A stretch of 17,518 nt of DNA from Candidatus Eisenbergiella stercorigallinarum (GTDB lineage Bacteria; Bacillota; Clostridia; Lachnospirales; Lachnospiraceae). Of the stretch, positions 1 to 6,182 are shown one piece after another. Position 1 is the first letter of the stretch. The number at the start of each line of letters is the position of its first letter. The stretch lies in assembly GCA_019120525.1 (NCBI GenBank), contig DWUW01000370.1:1-17518 (forward strand). Direction: 5' to 3'. A program made the translations under genes and the position numbers. The notes under the pieces are model-generated. The model saw only the letters and a list, made by a program, of their open reading frames with translations, had not been told where the DNA came from and did not search any database.

Positions 1-216
1 TCCCATCAGGAGCGGATCATCCGCATGGCGGACCGTATCATGGTGGTGCGGGACGGCAGAGTGGAGATGATCGGAGACAGGGACGAGATCCTGCCGAAGC
101 TGTTTCTGGAGGAACAGGGCTGCAGCTGCCTGGATCAGGAAAACGCGGGCTGCGGCGGCCGGGAGGACATGCGGGAAGGAGGAGCGGGCGATGCAGCTGG
201 ATGCGGTAACAGATGA
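1..216 (+). CDS. sufC: SufC-like Fe-S assembly ATPase (3' end only)
   Basis: The reading frame is open from the first base and reads SHQERIIRMADRIMVVRDGR..., which is the H-loop (switch histidine) and the last beta strands of an ABC-type ATPase; the Walker A, signature and Walker B parts lie outside the window. In the SUF pathway SufC is a soluble ATPase that binds a SufB/SufD scaffold and drives cytosolic Fe-S cluster assembly. The gene ends in TGA at 214-216, and the SufB/D-family gene starts inside it at 191, so the two are translationally coupled; that neighbour is the main reason to prefer SufC over a transporter ATPase. The tail is unusual: after the fold ends there is a Cys/Gly-rich stretch (GCSCLDQENAGCGG), partly encoded by the overlap region. 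Whether these cysteines bind metal is not known. Confidence 0.8.
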   Translation, partial: SHQERIIRMADRIMVVRDGRVEMIGDRDEILPKLFLEEQGCSCLDQENAGCGGREDMREGGAGDAAGCGNR

Positions 217-1114
217 GATCCTGAAAAAAATAGACGATTACGGCTTTAAGCAGGAGGGCGCCTACAACCTGCGCTACAACGGACAGGCCCTCTGCCACGG
301 AGATACGGAGCACATCAAGATCCGCCGGAAAACGGACAAAAAGGGGATCGACGTCTATATCAGCAAAGAGACCCAGGGGGAAGAGGTGCACATCCCGGTG
401 GTGGTGAACGCTTCCGGCATGACCGACATCGTATACAATGATTTCTATATCGAGGGCGGCGCGAACGTGACCATCGTGGCCGGCTGCGGCATCCACAACG
501 CGGGCTGCGACGCGGCAAGGCACGACGGCATCCATGCTTTCCACGTGGGAAAGGGGGCGACCGTCACCTATGCGGAAAAGCATTACGGAGAAGGGGAAGG
601 GACGGGAGAAAAGATCCTGAACCCCGTGACGCAGATCTATCTGGAGGAGGACGCGGTGTTCAACCTGGATTCGGCCCAGATCGGCGGCGTGGATTCCACT
701 GTGAGAAAGACGGAGGTCACGCTCGCGGAAAACGCGAAGCTGAACGTGATGGAGAAGCTGATGACCCATGACAGGCAGACCGCCGTATCCGATATGACGG
801 TGGAATTAAACGGGGCGGGCAGCACGGCCCGGATCATTTCCCGTTCGGTCGCGAAGGGAACCTCCGTGCAGACCTTCCATCCCATCGCCATTGGGAACGC
901 GCTCTGCCACGCGCATGTGCAGTGCGATTCCATCATCATGGACCAGGCGCAGATCTCCTCCATTCCGGAGATCAACGCCAGAAACATCGATGCCCAGATC
1001 ATCCATGAGGCGGCCATCGGGAGGATCAACAACGACCAGATCCTGAAGCTGCGCACCTTCGGCCTGACTGAGGAAGAGGCGGAAGCGGTGATCATTGAGG
1101 ACTTCCTGGCATAA
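191..1114 (+). CDS. SufB/SufD-family Fe-S cluster scaffold protein
   Basis: A 307-aa protein of the SufB/SufD beta-helix family, which forms the scaffold for Fe-S cluster assembly together with SufC. The diagnostic C-terminus is present: HEAAIGRI (272-279) followed by a GLTEEEAEAVIIEDFL tail (291-306). A central KHYGEGEG stretch (130-137) and a CHAHVQCD segment (C239, C245) are also family-like; other cysteines are C35, C99 and C106. It is shorter than classical SufB (about 470 aa) and matches the short single-scaffold version found with one SufC in many anaerobic Firmicutes and archaea. The start ATG at 191 follows an AAGGAGGAG ribosome site (176-184) and lies inside the SufC gene. No cysteine desulfurase or SufU gene follows. 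The family assignment is firm; choosing between the names SufB and SufD is not possible from sequence alone. Confidence 0.88.
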   Translation: MQLDAVTDEILKKIDDYGFKQEGAYNLRYNGQALCHGDTEHIKIRRKTDKKGIDVYISKETQGEEVHIPVVVNASGMTDIVYNDFYIEGGANVTIVAGCGIHNAGCDAARHDGIHAFHVGKGATVTYAEKHYGEGEGTGEKILNPVTQIYLEEDAVFNLDSAQIGGVDSTVRKTEVTLAENAKLNVMEKLMTHDRQTAVSDMTVELNGAGSTARIISRSVAKGTSVQTFHPIAIGNALCHAHVQCDSIIMDQAQISSIPEINARNIDAQIIHEAAIGRINNDQILKLRTFGLTEEEAEAVIIEDFLA

Positions 1115-1220
1115 CCCTGGCCGGGAGGATGCGGGAAGCTTCGGAAAATACGCGGGAAACCACAGAAGATAAAACGGCGGACGGCGCGTCAGCGCCCGGA
1201 AGGGGAAAGGTACAGCGGAC

Positions 1221-2033
1221 ATGTTGAAATCATATCTGGCCTTCGACGTGGAGACGACGGGCTTAAGCCCGGAGACGGATGAGATCATTGAGATCGGGGC
1301 GCTGAAGGTCCGGGACGGAAAGGTATATGACCGGTTCATCTGCTTTGTGAAGCCGTCGGAGCCGGTGCCGGAGCGGATCACGCAGATCACCGGGATCACC
1401 AATGAGATGCTGCGGGACGCGGCTGAAAAGGAAACGGTGATCCCCGCTTTCCTGAAGTTCTGCGGGGACGAGGTGCTCATCGGCCATAACCTGCCCTTTG
1501 ACTACGGCTTTGTGAAAAATCAGGCGAAGCTGTTCGGCCTTCCCTTTGAAAAGCAGGGGATCGATACCCTGAAAATCGCGAGGTGCGTGCATAAGGGCAG
1601 GCAGTCCAACCGCCTGGAGGCGCTGTGCGAAAAATACTCCATCGAAAACAGCTCGGCGCACCGGGCCTACCACGACGCGCTCGCCACGGCGAAGCTGTAC
1701 CAGACGCTGGCCCACTATTATGAAAGCGCCCAGCCGCACCTTTTCCTTCCCGCGCCCCTTTCCGCTTTTCCCGGCGCGTTCGGCATGCCGGGACCGGGAG
1801 CGCAGGGCATGCCTGGAGCGCAGGGCATGCCGGGACCGCAGGGCGCGCCGGGAGCATACGGCGCTTCCGGAAGAGCCGCCGGAACCGACGCGCCCGCCAC
1901 GCCGAAGCAGCTTGGCTTTCTGGCTCGGCTGGCCGCGCAGAAAAAGCTGAAGGTAACCTGGGACGCGCATAAGCTGACCAAAAGCCAGGCCTCCGGCCTG
2001 ATCGAAAGGATCCTCGCAGGAGGGCAGCCGTAA
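1221..2033 (+). CDS. DEDDh 3'-5' exonuclease (DnaQ/epsilon-like) with collagen-like linker
   Basis: A 270-aa protein. Residues 1-168 are a DnaQ-type exonuclease fold with all catalytic residues visible: D9 and E11 in FDVETTG, D94 in HNLPFD, and H147 and D152 in AHRAYHDA. This is the DEDDh class, which removes 3' nucleotides with two metal ions in DNA proofreading or repair, or in RNA trimming. Residues 185-217 are a Gly-X-Y collagen-like linker rich in GMP, GAQ and GPQ triplets. Residues 226-266 (TPKQLGFLARL...LTKSQASGLIERIL) form a small helical module resembling C-terminal domains seen in other nucleic-acid enzymes. The ATG at 1221 follows GGAAGGGGAAAGG with about 10 nt spacing. It stands alone between the Suf genes and a convergent transporter gene. 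The substrate cannot be told from sequence. Confidence 0.88.
   Translation: MLKSYLAFDVETTGLSPETDEIIEIGALKVRDGKVYDRFICFVKPSEPVPERITQITGITNEMLRDAAEKETVIPAFLKFCGDEVLIGHNLPFDYGFVKNQAKLFGLPFEKQGIDTLKIARCVHKGRQSNRLEALCEKYSIENSSAHRAYHDALATAKLYQTLAHYYESAQPHLFLPAPLSAFPGAFGMPGPGAQGMPGAQGMPGPQGAPGAYGASGRAAGTDAPATPKQLGFLARLAAQKKLKVTWDAHKLTKSQASGLIERILAGGQP
1797..1850 (+). repeat. Three tandem 18-bp units encoding Gly-X-Y triplets
   Basis: Three contiguous 18-bp units (1797-1814, 1815-1832, 1833-1850) of the type GGAGCGCAGGGCATGCCG lie inside the exonuclease gene. The first two differ by one base, and the third differs by three. Each unit encodes two Gly-X-Y triplets (GAQGMP, GAQGMP, GPQGAP). Near-identity at the DNA level, not only in protein, points to recent slippage-type expansion, so copy number may differ between strains. 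Confidence 0.85.
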
Positions 2034-2050
2034 ACGCTTCCGGCAGGGCC

Positions 2051-2105
2051 GGGAAGAATGCTGCCGGGAAGAATGCTGCCTGCATGAGACAGGCAGCCCC
2101 TTCCC
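2051..2105. terminator. Tandem 15-bp repeat running into a long stem-loop between convergent genes
   Basis: The 15-mer GGGAAGAATGCTGCC occurs twice back to back (2051-2065, 2066-2080). The second copy folds with the sequence after it: GGGAAG (2066-2071) pairs with CTTCCC (2100-2105), and GCTGCCTG (2075-2082) with CAGGCAGC (2090-2097), leaving a 7-nt loop. It sits between the 3' ends of the exonuclease gene and the convergent transporter gene, where a shared terminator is expected. No T-run follows on either strand, so it may be a weak or Rho-assisted terminator or simply an mRNA 3'-end protector. Confidence 0.5.
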
Positions 2106-2119
2106 GTAAGGCCGGATTT

Positions 2120-3088
2120 TCATACCAGCCCAAAGCTCTTTAGCAAAAACAGCCAGCCGGTGATGGTAAAGGCTGAAAACAGGGTGGTGAGCATGACGGC
2201 GCTGGAAGTGAGGACGCCCTCATGGCCCATGCCCTTGGCCATCACATAGCAGCTGACGGTGGTGGCGGAGCCAAGCATGATGAGGATGGCAACCAGCTCC
2301 TCCTCCCGGAAGCCCAGACGGACGGCAATGGGAAGGAAAAGGACGCAGAAGCCAACGAGCTTGATAAAGGAGGCCGCTATGGCGGGCTTCGCCTGCCCAA
2401 CGGCCTTATCCAGCCGGAAGGTGGCTCCCATGGCCATCAGCCCCAGCGGGGCCGCCAGATCGCCCAGGTTTGTGACCGTTTTTTCCAGGATGGGCGGAAG
2501 CGGCAGGCGCAGCATGGACCACAGCAGTCCCAAAAGGATCCCCAGGATGATGGGGTTGGTGACGATGCCCTTCAGCGTGCGCTTCCACAGCTCTGCTTTC
2601 CGGGAGATGGCGGCCTGCCCGGAAGCCTTTTTTTCATCCGGCGCGGTAAGGGAGAGCACCACCACGGCCATAACATTATAGAGGGGCACGCTTCCGATGA
2701 TCATCAGCGGCACAAGGCCCGCGTCCCCGTAGATATTTGTGGTCAGCGCGATGCCGAGAAGGGCGGCGCTGCTGCGGTAGGAGGCCTGGATGAATTCTCC
2801 CCGCCGCGGCTTTTCCTTCAGCAGACAGGAAAGCAGGGCGCAGATGGCGATGCTGGCGGCCGTGGCCAGAAAGCAGAAGGCCACAAACCGAAAATTCCAC
2901 ACATCCCCGATTTCCGCCGACGCCAGGTCGTGAAAGACCAGCACCGGAAGCGGGACAAGAAAGACAAACCGGTTCATTTTAGAGGCGAACGCCTCATCGA
3001 TCCAGCCCAGCCTGCGAAACAGCATGCCGAGCAGCATCATCAGGAAAACGGGCGCCGTCGCGTTAAGGCTGAAGATCAGATTTTCCAT
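2120..3088 (-). CDS. AEC-family transporter (auxin efflux carrier / malate permease type)
   Basis: A 322-aa integral membrane protein, the usual size for the AEC family. It opens with hydrophobic helices (APVFLMMLLGMLFRRLGWI) and the MNRFVFLVPLPVLVFHDLA segment typical of helix 2. A charged central loop around residues 150-170 is followed by a second set of helices, giving the five-plus-five arrangement expected of the fold. Bacterial members carry organic acids such as malate, or other small anionic compounds, across the cytoplasmic membrane; the substrate here cannot be read from sequence. The ATG at 3088 has an AAGGGAAAA-type ribosome site. The gene is transcribed divergently from the 85-aa gene/GNAT unit and convergently to the exonuclease gene, so it appears monocistronic. 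I could not identify a convincing promoter for it. Confidence 0.88.
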   Translation of the reverse strand: MENLIFSLNATAPVFLMMLLGMLFRRLGWIDEAFASKMNRFVFLVPLPVLVFHDLASAEIGDVWNFRFVAFCFLATAASIAICALLSCLLKEKPRRGEFIQASYRSSAALLGIALTTNIYGDAGLVPLMIIGSVPLYNVMAVVVLSLTAPDEKKASGQAAISRKAELWKRTLKGIVTNPIILGILLGLLWSMLRLPLPPILEKTVTNLGDLAAPLGLMAMGATFRLDKAVGQAKPAIAASFIKLVGFCVLFLPIAVRLGFREEELVAILIMLGSATTVSCYVMAKGMGHEGVLTSSAVMLTTLFSAFTITGWLFLLKSFGLV

Positions 3089-3106
3089 AAGCTTTTTCCC
3101 TTTTCT

Positions 3107-3167
3107 GACATATTATTGTTGCTTTTTGGGGGCGGGAACCCTGCCCTATGAAAAGCGACATATTATT
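3107..3167. repeat. Two 11-bp direct repeats 50 bp apart in the divergent intergenic region
   Basis: GACATATTATT occurs at 3107-3117 and again, identically, at 3157-3167, an offset of exactly 50 bp (about five helical turns). Between them, 3129-3146 can fold as GGGCGGG-AAC-CCTGCCC. Both copies lie upstream of the AEC gene on its leader side. Paired regulator sites with DNA looping are one reading, and duplicated AT-rich promoter elements another; neither is proven. Confidence 0.45.
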
Positions 3168-3197
3168 TTAGCACAATAGAGATAGAAGGAAAAGAGG

Positions 3198-3226
3198 TTG
3201 CATCTGTATCGCCAAAGCGATATGAT
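3198..3226 (+). promoter_or_regulatory. Candidate promoter of the 85-aa gene/GNAT unit with a perfect dyad in its spacer
   Basis: TTGCAT (3198-3203) and TATGAT (3221-3226) are separated by exactly 17 bp, a sigma-70-type layout with a good -10 and a weak -35. The spacer contains the perfect inverted repeat TATCGC-CAAA-GCGATA (3207-3222), whose right arm runs into the -10 box. A repressor bound there would block RNA polymerase, so the unit is probably regulated. The promoter lies about 45 bp upstream of the first start codon. Confidence 0.55.
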
Positions 3227-3269
3227 AAAAGAACATTTATACTGGATATCATGAGAGAAGGGATGAAAA

Positions 3270-3527
3270 ATGGGGATGCGCGCTTACGATGAGGATTATC
3301 TCGGTATGGCTCAGAGGGTTATGGGAGATATGATGGATTTCGCGGTGAATTCCTATGGGTTTGATGCAGATGAATTTTTCGGGATGTTCCTGGTCTCCGA
3401 CGCGGCGGCGCAGGTGGAGCATGGGAATCCGACCTATGTGGCTGGCATGACCGGGTGTGAGCTGGCAAAGGAAGTGATCCGTCAGAGCGGGCTGGTCCGG
3501 GAAGAGCTTCCGGATGAAAGGAGATAA
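3270..3527 (+). CDS. Small acidic protein of unknown function, coupled to a GNAT gene
   Basis: An 85-aa protein that I do not recognise. It is acidic and methionine-rich, with alternating predicted helices: MAQRVMGDMMDFAVNSYG, then DADEFFGMFLVSDAAAQVEHG, then VAGMTGCELAKEVIRQSG. It has no signal peptide, membrane segment or metal motif, and it is probably a small all-helical cytoplasmic protein. The ATG at 3270 follows AGAAGGGA with about 7 nt spacing; an ATG two codons later is a possible alternative. Its stop codon lies two bases before the GNAT start, and the GNAT ribosome site (AAAGGAG) is inside its last codons, so the two proteins are made together. A partner or regulator of the acetyltransferase is a reasonable guess only. 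Confidence 0.75.
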   Translation: MGMRAYDEDYLGMAQRVMGDMMDFAVNSYGFDADEFFGMFLVSDAAAQVEHGNPTYVAGMTGCELAKEVIRQSGLVREELPDERR

Positions 3528-3529
3528 GA

Positions 3530-4000
3530 ATGCAGGTAAGAAGGGCGCAGGAAAAGGATATGGAACGGATCGATGCGCTTCTGATGCAGGTGGAGCGGAT
3601 CCATCACGAGGGAAGGCCGGACCTGTTCCGCGTCGGAAGGAAAAAATATACGGATGAGGAGCTCCGGAAGCTGATCCATGACGACAGCCGGCCGATCCTT
3701 GTGGCGGTGGATGAAAAGGACGGAGTGATGGGCTATGCGTTCTGCATCTTCCAGCAGTATCAGAACCATAATATCATGACGGATATCAAAACGCTCTACA
3801 TCGACGATCTCTGCGTGGACGAGGCGATCCGGGGGCGGCATATCGGGAAGGCCCTGTATGGCAGCGTGCTGGAGCTCGCCAGGGAGCAGGGCTGCTACAA
3901 CGTGACGCTGAACGTGTGGAGCTGCAACGAAAGCGCCATGAAATTCTATGAAGCCTGCGGGCTGAAGCCGCAGAAGGTGGGAATGGAAGCGATCCTGTGA
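3530..4000 (+). CDS. GNAT-family N-acetyltransferase
   Basis: A 156-aa protein that spans a single GNAT fold, a domain that transfers acetyl from acetyl-CoA to an amine. Motif A, which binds the CoA pyrophosphate, is visible as LCVDEAIRGRHIGKAL (94-109) with the core RGRHIG (101-106). Motif B is NESAMKFYEACGLK (133-146). The N-terminal part (VRRAQEKDMERIDALLMQV) is the usual strand-helix start. The acceptor could be a small amine, an antibiotic or a protein, and sequence does not decide. The ATG at 3530 has AAAGGAG at 6 nt spacing within the preceding gene. A strong terminator about 80 bp downstream closes the two-gene unit. Confidence 0.9.
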   Translation: MQVRRAQEKDMERIDALLMQVERIHHEGRPDLFRVGRKKYTDEELRKLIHDDSRPILVAVDEKDGVMGYAFCIFQQYQNHNIMTDIKTLYIDDLCVDEAIRGRHIGKALYGSVLELAREQGCYNVTLNVWSCNESAMKFYEACGLKPQKVGMEAIL

Positions 4001-4079
4001 GCGGGCGGGGACGCCCGGGAAGAAAAGAAGACAGGGAAAAGAGGAATATAGAGGAAAAAGAAGGAAAAGAGAAAAAAAG

Positions 4080-4129
4080 AAATCCCGCGGCCGGCATTGT
4101 CGGATAGGACTGCCGGCCGCGGGATTTTT
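4080..4129 (+). terminator. Strong Rho-independent terminator, probably bidirectional
   Basis: A perfect 17-bp stem (4080-4096 pairs with 4111-4127; core CCCGCGGCCGGCA / TGCCGGCCGCGGG) with a 14-nt loop ends in TTTTT at 4125-4129. It follows the GNAT gene and isolates the downstream operon. The A-rich stretch before the stem supplies a T-run on the other strand, so it could stop transcription from both sides. Confidence 0.93.
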
Positions 4130-4193
4130 GGGATATACGGGAAGCCAATTCGACTAAAATAAGGCTCCCTGAGCGGAAAATATGACAAGAAAA

Positions 4194-4219
4194 CACAATC
4201 AATCACAATTTATCACAAT
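4194..4219 (+). promoter_or_regulatory. Three CACAAT direct repeats phased at 10 bp: candidate activator operator
   Basis: CACAAT occurs at 4194-4199, 4204-4209 and 4214-4219, each exactly 10 bp after the last, so all three face the same side of the helix. Copies two and three share a longer core, ATCACAATT. The array abuts the -35 box at 4219. Direct repeats touching the -35 are the usual target layout for AraC-family activators, and the operon encodes one (gene at 9798). That this regulator binds here is inference. Confidence 0.6.
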
Positions 4220-4247
4220 TGAACGCCGCAATATGCCGGTCTATAAT
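4219..4247 (+). promoter_or_regulatory. Promoter of the transporter/YesMN/DUF4965 operon
   Basis: TTGAAC (4219-4224), a 17-bp spacer, and a perfect TATAAT (4242-4247). Transcription would start near 4254, leaving a leader of about 75 nt before the ATG at 4330. The rest of the 4001-4329 stretch holds the terminator at 4080-4129 and the CACAAT repeats; I see no further gene or riboswitch fold there. Confidence 0.75.
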
Positions 4248-4329
4248 TCTTATTGTAAACAAAAAACATGCATATTGCATAAGCCAAGCTGCAGATTGGA
4301 AGCGGTATGTACGGAGCAGGAGGAACGGT

Positions 4330-6072
4330 ATGAAACTGGGTAAAAAACTGTTGGCGCTTGGGTTAGGCGCAATGATGGTGATCGGGGCGGCAGGATGCGG
4401 ATCTGACGCTTCGCAGCAGGATACGGGTGAAGCGGCGGATACAGGAAGCGCGGCAGCCGTGGAAACGGCGGTTTCGGAAGAAAGCGCGGCCGGGGAGACC
4501 GCAGACGGCCCGATGACAAAATACGCTGAGACGATCGATCTGCATTTCGCGAGGTCCACGGATGAAACGGTGGACAAGGTGCTGGAAGCCAGGCCGGAGG
4601 AAACGCTTGAGGATAATTTCTGGCTGGATACCTATCGGGATGAGCTGGGCATCAACGTGATCTACGACTGGATCGTCAAGGGCGGCGACGAATATACGCA
4701 GAAGGTGAATGTGACCATCGCGAACGGAGAGCTTCCGGACGTCATGTACGTGAACAAAACGCAGGTCCAGCAGATGCAGGAAGCCGGCCTTTTGATGGAT
4801 ATGACGGATATCTTTGACCAGTATGCTACGGATTTCACCAAGGAAGTCATGAACCAGGAGGGAAACAGCCCGTTCCTTCCGGCAATGGCCGATGGAAGGC
4901 TGTACGGAATCCCGATCACAAACGGTTCCATCGACGGTGTGGACGTGATGTGGATCAGAAAGGACTGGCTGGATAAGCTGGGACTGGAAGCTCCTTCGAC
5001 CGTGGATGAGCTGATGGAGGTGATCGAGCAGTTTACCACGGGCGACCCGGATGGCAACGGCGAGAATGATACCTACGGCATCGGCGTGGCCGGTTCCCCC
5101 AACCTGTTTAACGGGAATTTCGGATCCATGAAGGGCTTCTTCGACGCGTACGGCGCCCATCCCACCATCTGGTATGAGAAGGACGGACAGCTGGTATACG
5201 GCGGTATCCAGGAGGAATGTAAGGAAGCGCTTTCCGCGATCAATGAGATGTATGAGAACGGCTGGATCAATCCGGAATTCGGAGTGATGGATCCGAGCAA
5301 GGCGGGAGAAGCCGCGGCGGCAGGAAAATGCGGGATCACCTTCGGGCCCCAGTGGCTGTCCCAGACAGAAATGCTGACCAACTATAAATCGGACCACAAC
5401 GCCCTCTGGTGCGCTTATCCGCTTCCGTCCCTGACGGCTGATGAGCCTTCCCTGGCGGCGACCACATCCGGCACCTCTGAATTCCTGGTAGTCAGCAAGG
5501 AATGCGAGCATCCGGAGGCAGTGGTGAAGATGGCCAACCTGTTCATTGAAAAATGCTGGGGCGAGACCGGAGACAACGCGTATTATTACGCTCCGGCAGA
5601 CGCGGAAGGAATCTGGAAGCTGTCCCCGCTGATGCCGCAGATGCCTCTGAAGAATCTGCAGGGATACCGGGATATCGTGGAAGCGCAGGAAAACGGAACG
5701 GCTGATCAGCTTACCGGAGAATCCAAATCCATTTATGACAAGATCCAGCAGTTTGAAGCCGGCGGCGAAGGAAGTGAAGAGCTTTACGGATGGGAACGCG
5801 GCTACGGCAGCGATCTGAGCGCTTATTCGGCAATCGACGCGATGGAGAAGGACGGACGCGTCCTGATCGATGAATTCGCGGGCGCTCCCGGGGAGACGAT
5901 GACGGAGAAGATGTCCACGCTGGAAAAGATGAGGGACGAGATCTTTGTAAAGATCGTGCTCGGAGAGTCGGATGTGAGCGAATTCGATAAGTATGTGGAG
6001 GATTTCAACAATCTGGGCGGTGCAGAGATCCAGGAAGAAGTGAATGCCTGGAAGGCCTCTGTGGGCGCATGA
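4330..6072 (+). CDS. Extracellular solute-binding lipoprotein (LplA/YtcQ-type, sugar ABC importer)
   Basis: A 580-aa lipoprotein. The start ATG at 4330 follows GGAGGAACGGT and begins a typical signal peptide (MKLGKKLLALGLGAMMVIG) with lipobox AAGC, so C23 would be lipidated and the protein anchored outside the membrane. A low-complexity Ala/Glu/Asp linker (about 24-65) leads to a family-1 solute-binding fold. A Ca-binding loop, DPDGNGENDTY (239-249), is characteristic of this subfamily. It captures the substrate for the two permeases that follow; relatives bind oligosaccharides or polysaccharide fragments, but the ligand here is unknown. The frame is open back to 4219 without an RBS, and that stretch contains the promoter, so the longer version is rejected. 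Confidence 0.93.
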   Translation: MKLGKKLLALGLGAMMVIGAAGCGSDASQQDTGEAADTGSAAAVETAVSEESAAGETADGPMTKYAETIDLHFARSTDETVDKVLEARPEETLEDNFWLDTYRDELGINVIYDWIVKGGDEYTQKVNVTIANGELPDVMYVNKTQVQQMQEAGLLMDMTDIFDQYATDFTKEVMNQEGNSPFLPAMADGRLYGIPITNGSIDGVDVMWIRKDWLDKLGLEAPSTVDELMEVIEQFTTGDPDGNGENDTYGIGVAGSPNLFNGNFGSMKGFFDAYGAHPTIWYEKDGQLVYGGIQEECKEALSAINEMYENGWINPEFGVMDPSKAGEAAAAGKCGITFGPQWLSQTEMLTNYKSDHNALWCAYPLPSLTADEPSLAATTSGTSEFLVVSKECEHPEAVVKMANLFIEKCWGETGDNAYYYAPADAEGIWKLSPLMPQMPLKNLQGYRDIVEAQENGTADQLTGESKSIYDKIQQFEAGGEGSEELYGWERGYGSDLSAYSAIDAMEKDGRVLIDEFAGAPGETMTEKMSTLEKMRDEIFVKIVLGESDVSEFDKYVEDFNNLGGAEIQEEVNAWKASVGA

Positions 6073-6111
6073 CGCCAGGGCCATGGCCTGGAATAACTGA
6101 CAGGATGTAAG

Positions 6112-6160
6112 GAAAGGGGCCGTCGCAGGCTGAACGGATTTGCCGGCGACAGTCCCTTTC
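6112..6160 (+). other. Stem-loop between binding-protein and permease genes
   Basis: GAAAGGG (6112-6118) pairs with CCCTTTC (6154-6160), GTCGC (6122-6126) with GCGAC (6146-6150), and GGC (6128-6130) with GCC (6142-6144). The sequence after it is A-rich, not T-rich, so it is not a standard terminator. Hairpins at this point in importer operons commonly protect the binding-protein mRNA, giving more binding protein than permease; that role is inferred here. Confidence 0.6.
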
Positions 6161-6182
6161 TCAAAAAAACGGAGAAAATCAC

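Noticed and set aside
1183..1196. GGCGC-GTCA-GCGCC hairpin between the SufB/D and exonuclease genes
   Set aside because: Only five pairs with no T-run; too weak to call a terminator in GC-rich DNA.
1797..1850. CRISPR-like or intergenic repeat array
   Set aside because: The repeats are contiguous without spacers and in frame within the exonuclease gene, where they encode Gly-X-Y triplets.
3270..4000. Toxin-antitoxin pair of the TacA/TacT (RHH plus GNAT toxin) type
   Set aside because: The 85-aa protein does not show a ribbon-helix-helix DNA-binding pattern. Gene order alone does not support the claim, although a functional link is still possible.
4253..4269. Catabolite-repression (cre)-like sequence TTGTAAACAAAAAACAT just after the operon start
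   Set aside because: The left half fits the consensus, but the central CG is absent and the right-hand CA is one base out of place, so it is not a convincing CcpA site.
4363..6084. 573-aa open frame on the minus strand
   Set aside because: It lies fully antisense to the clear solute-binding protein gene, has no domain-like pattern or ribosome site, and is explained by GC-rich codon use leaving the opposite strand open.
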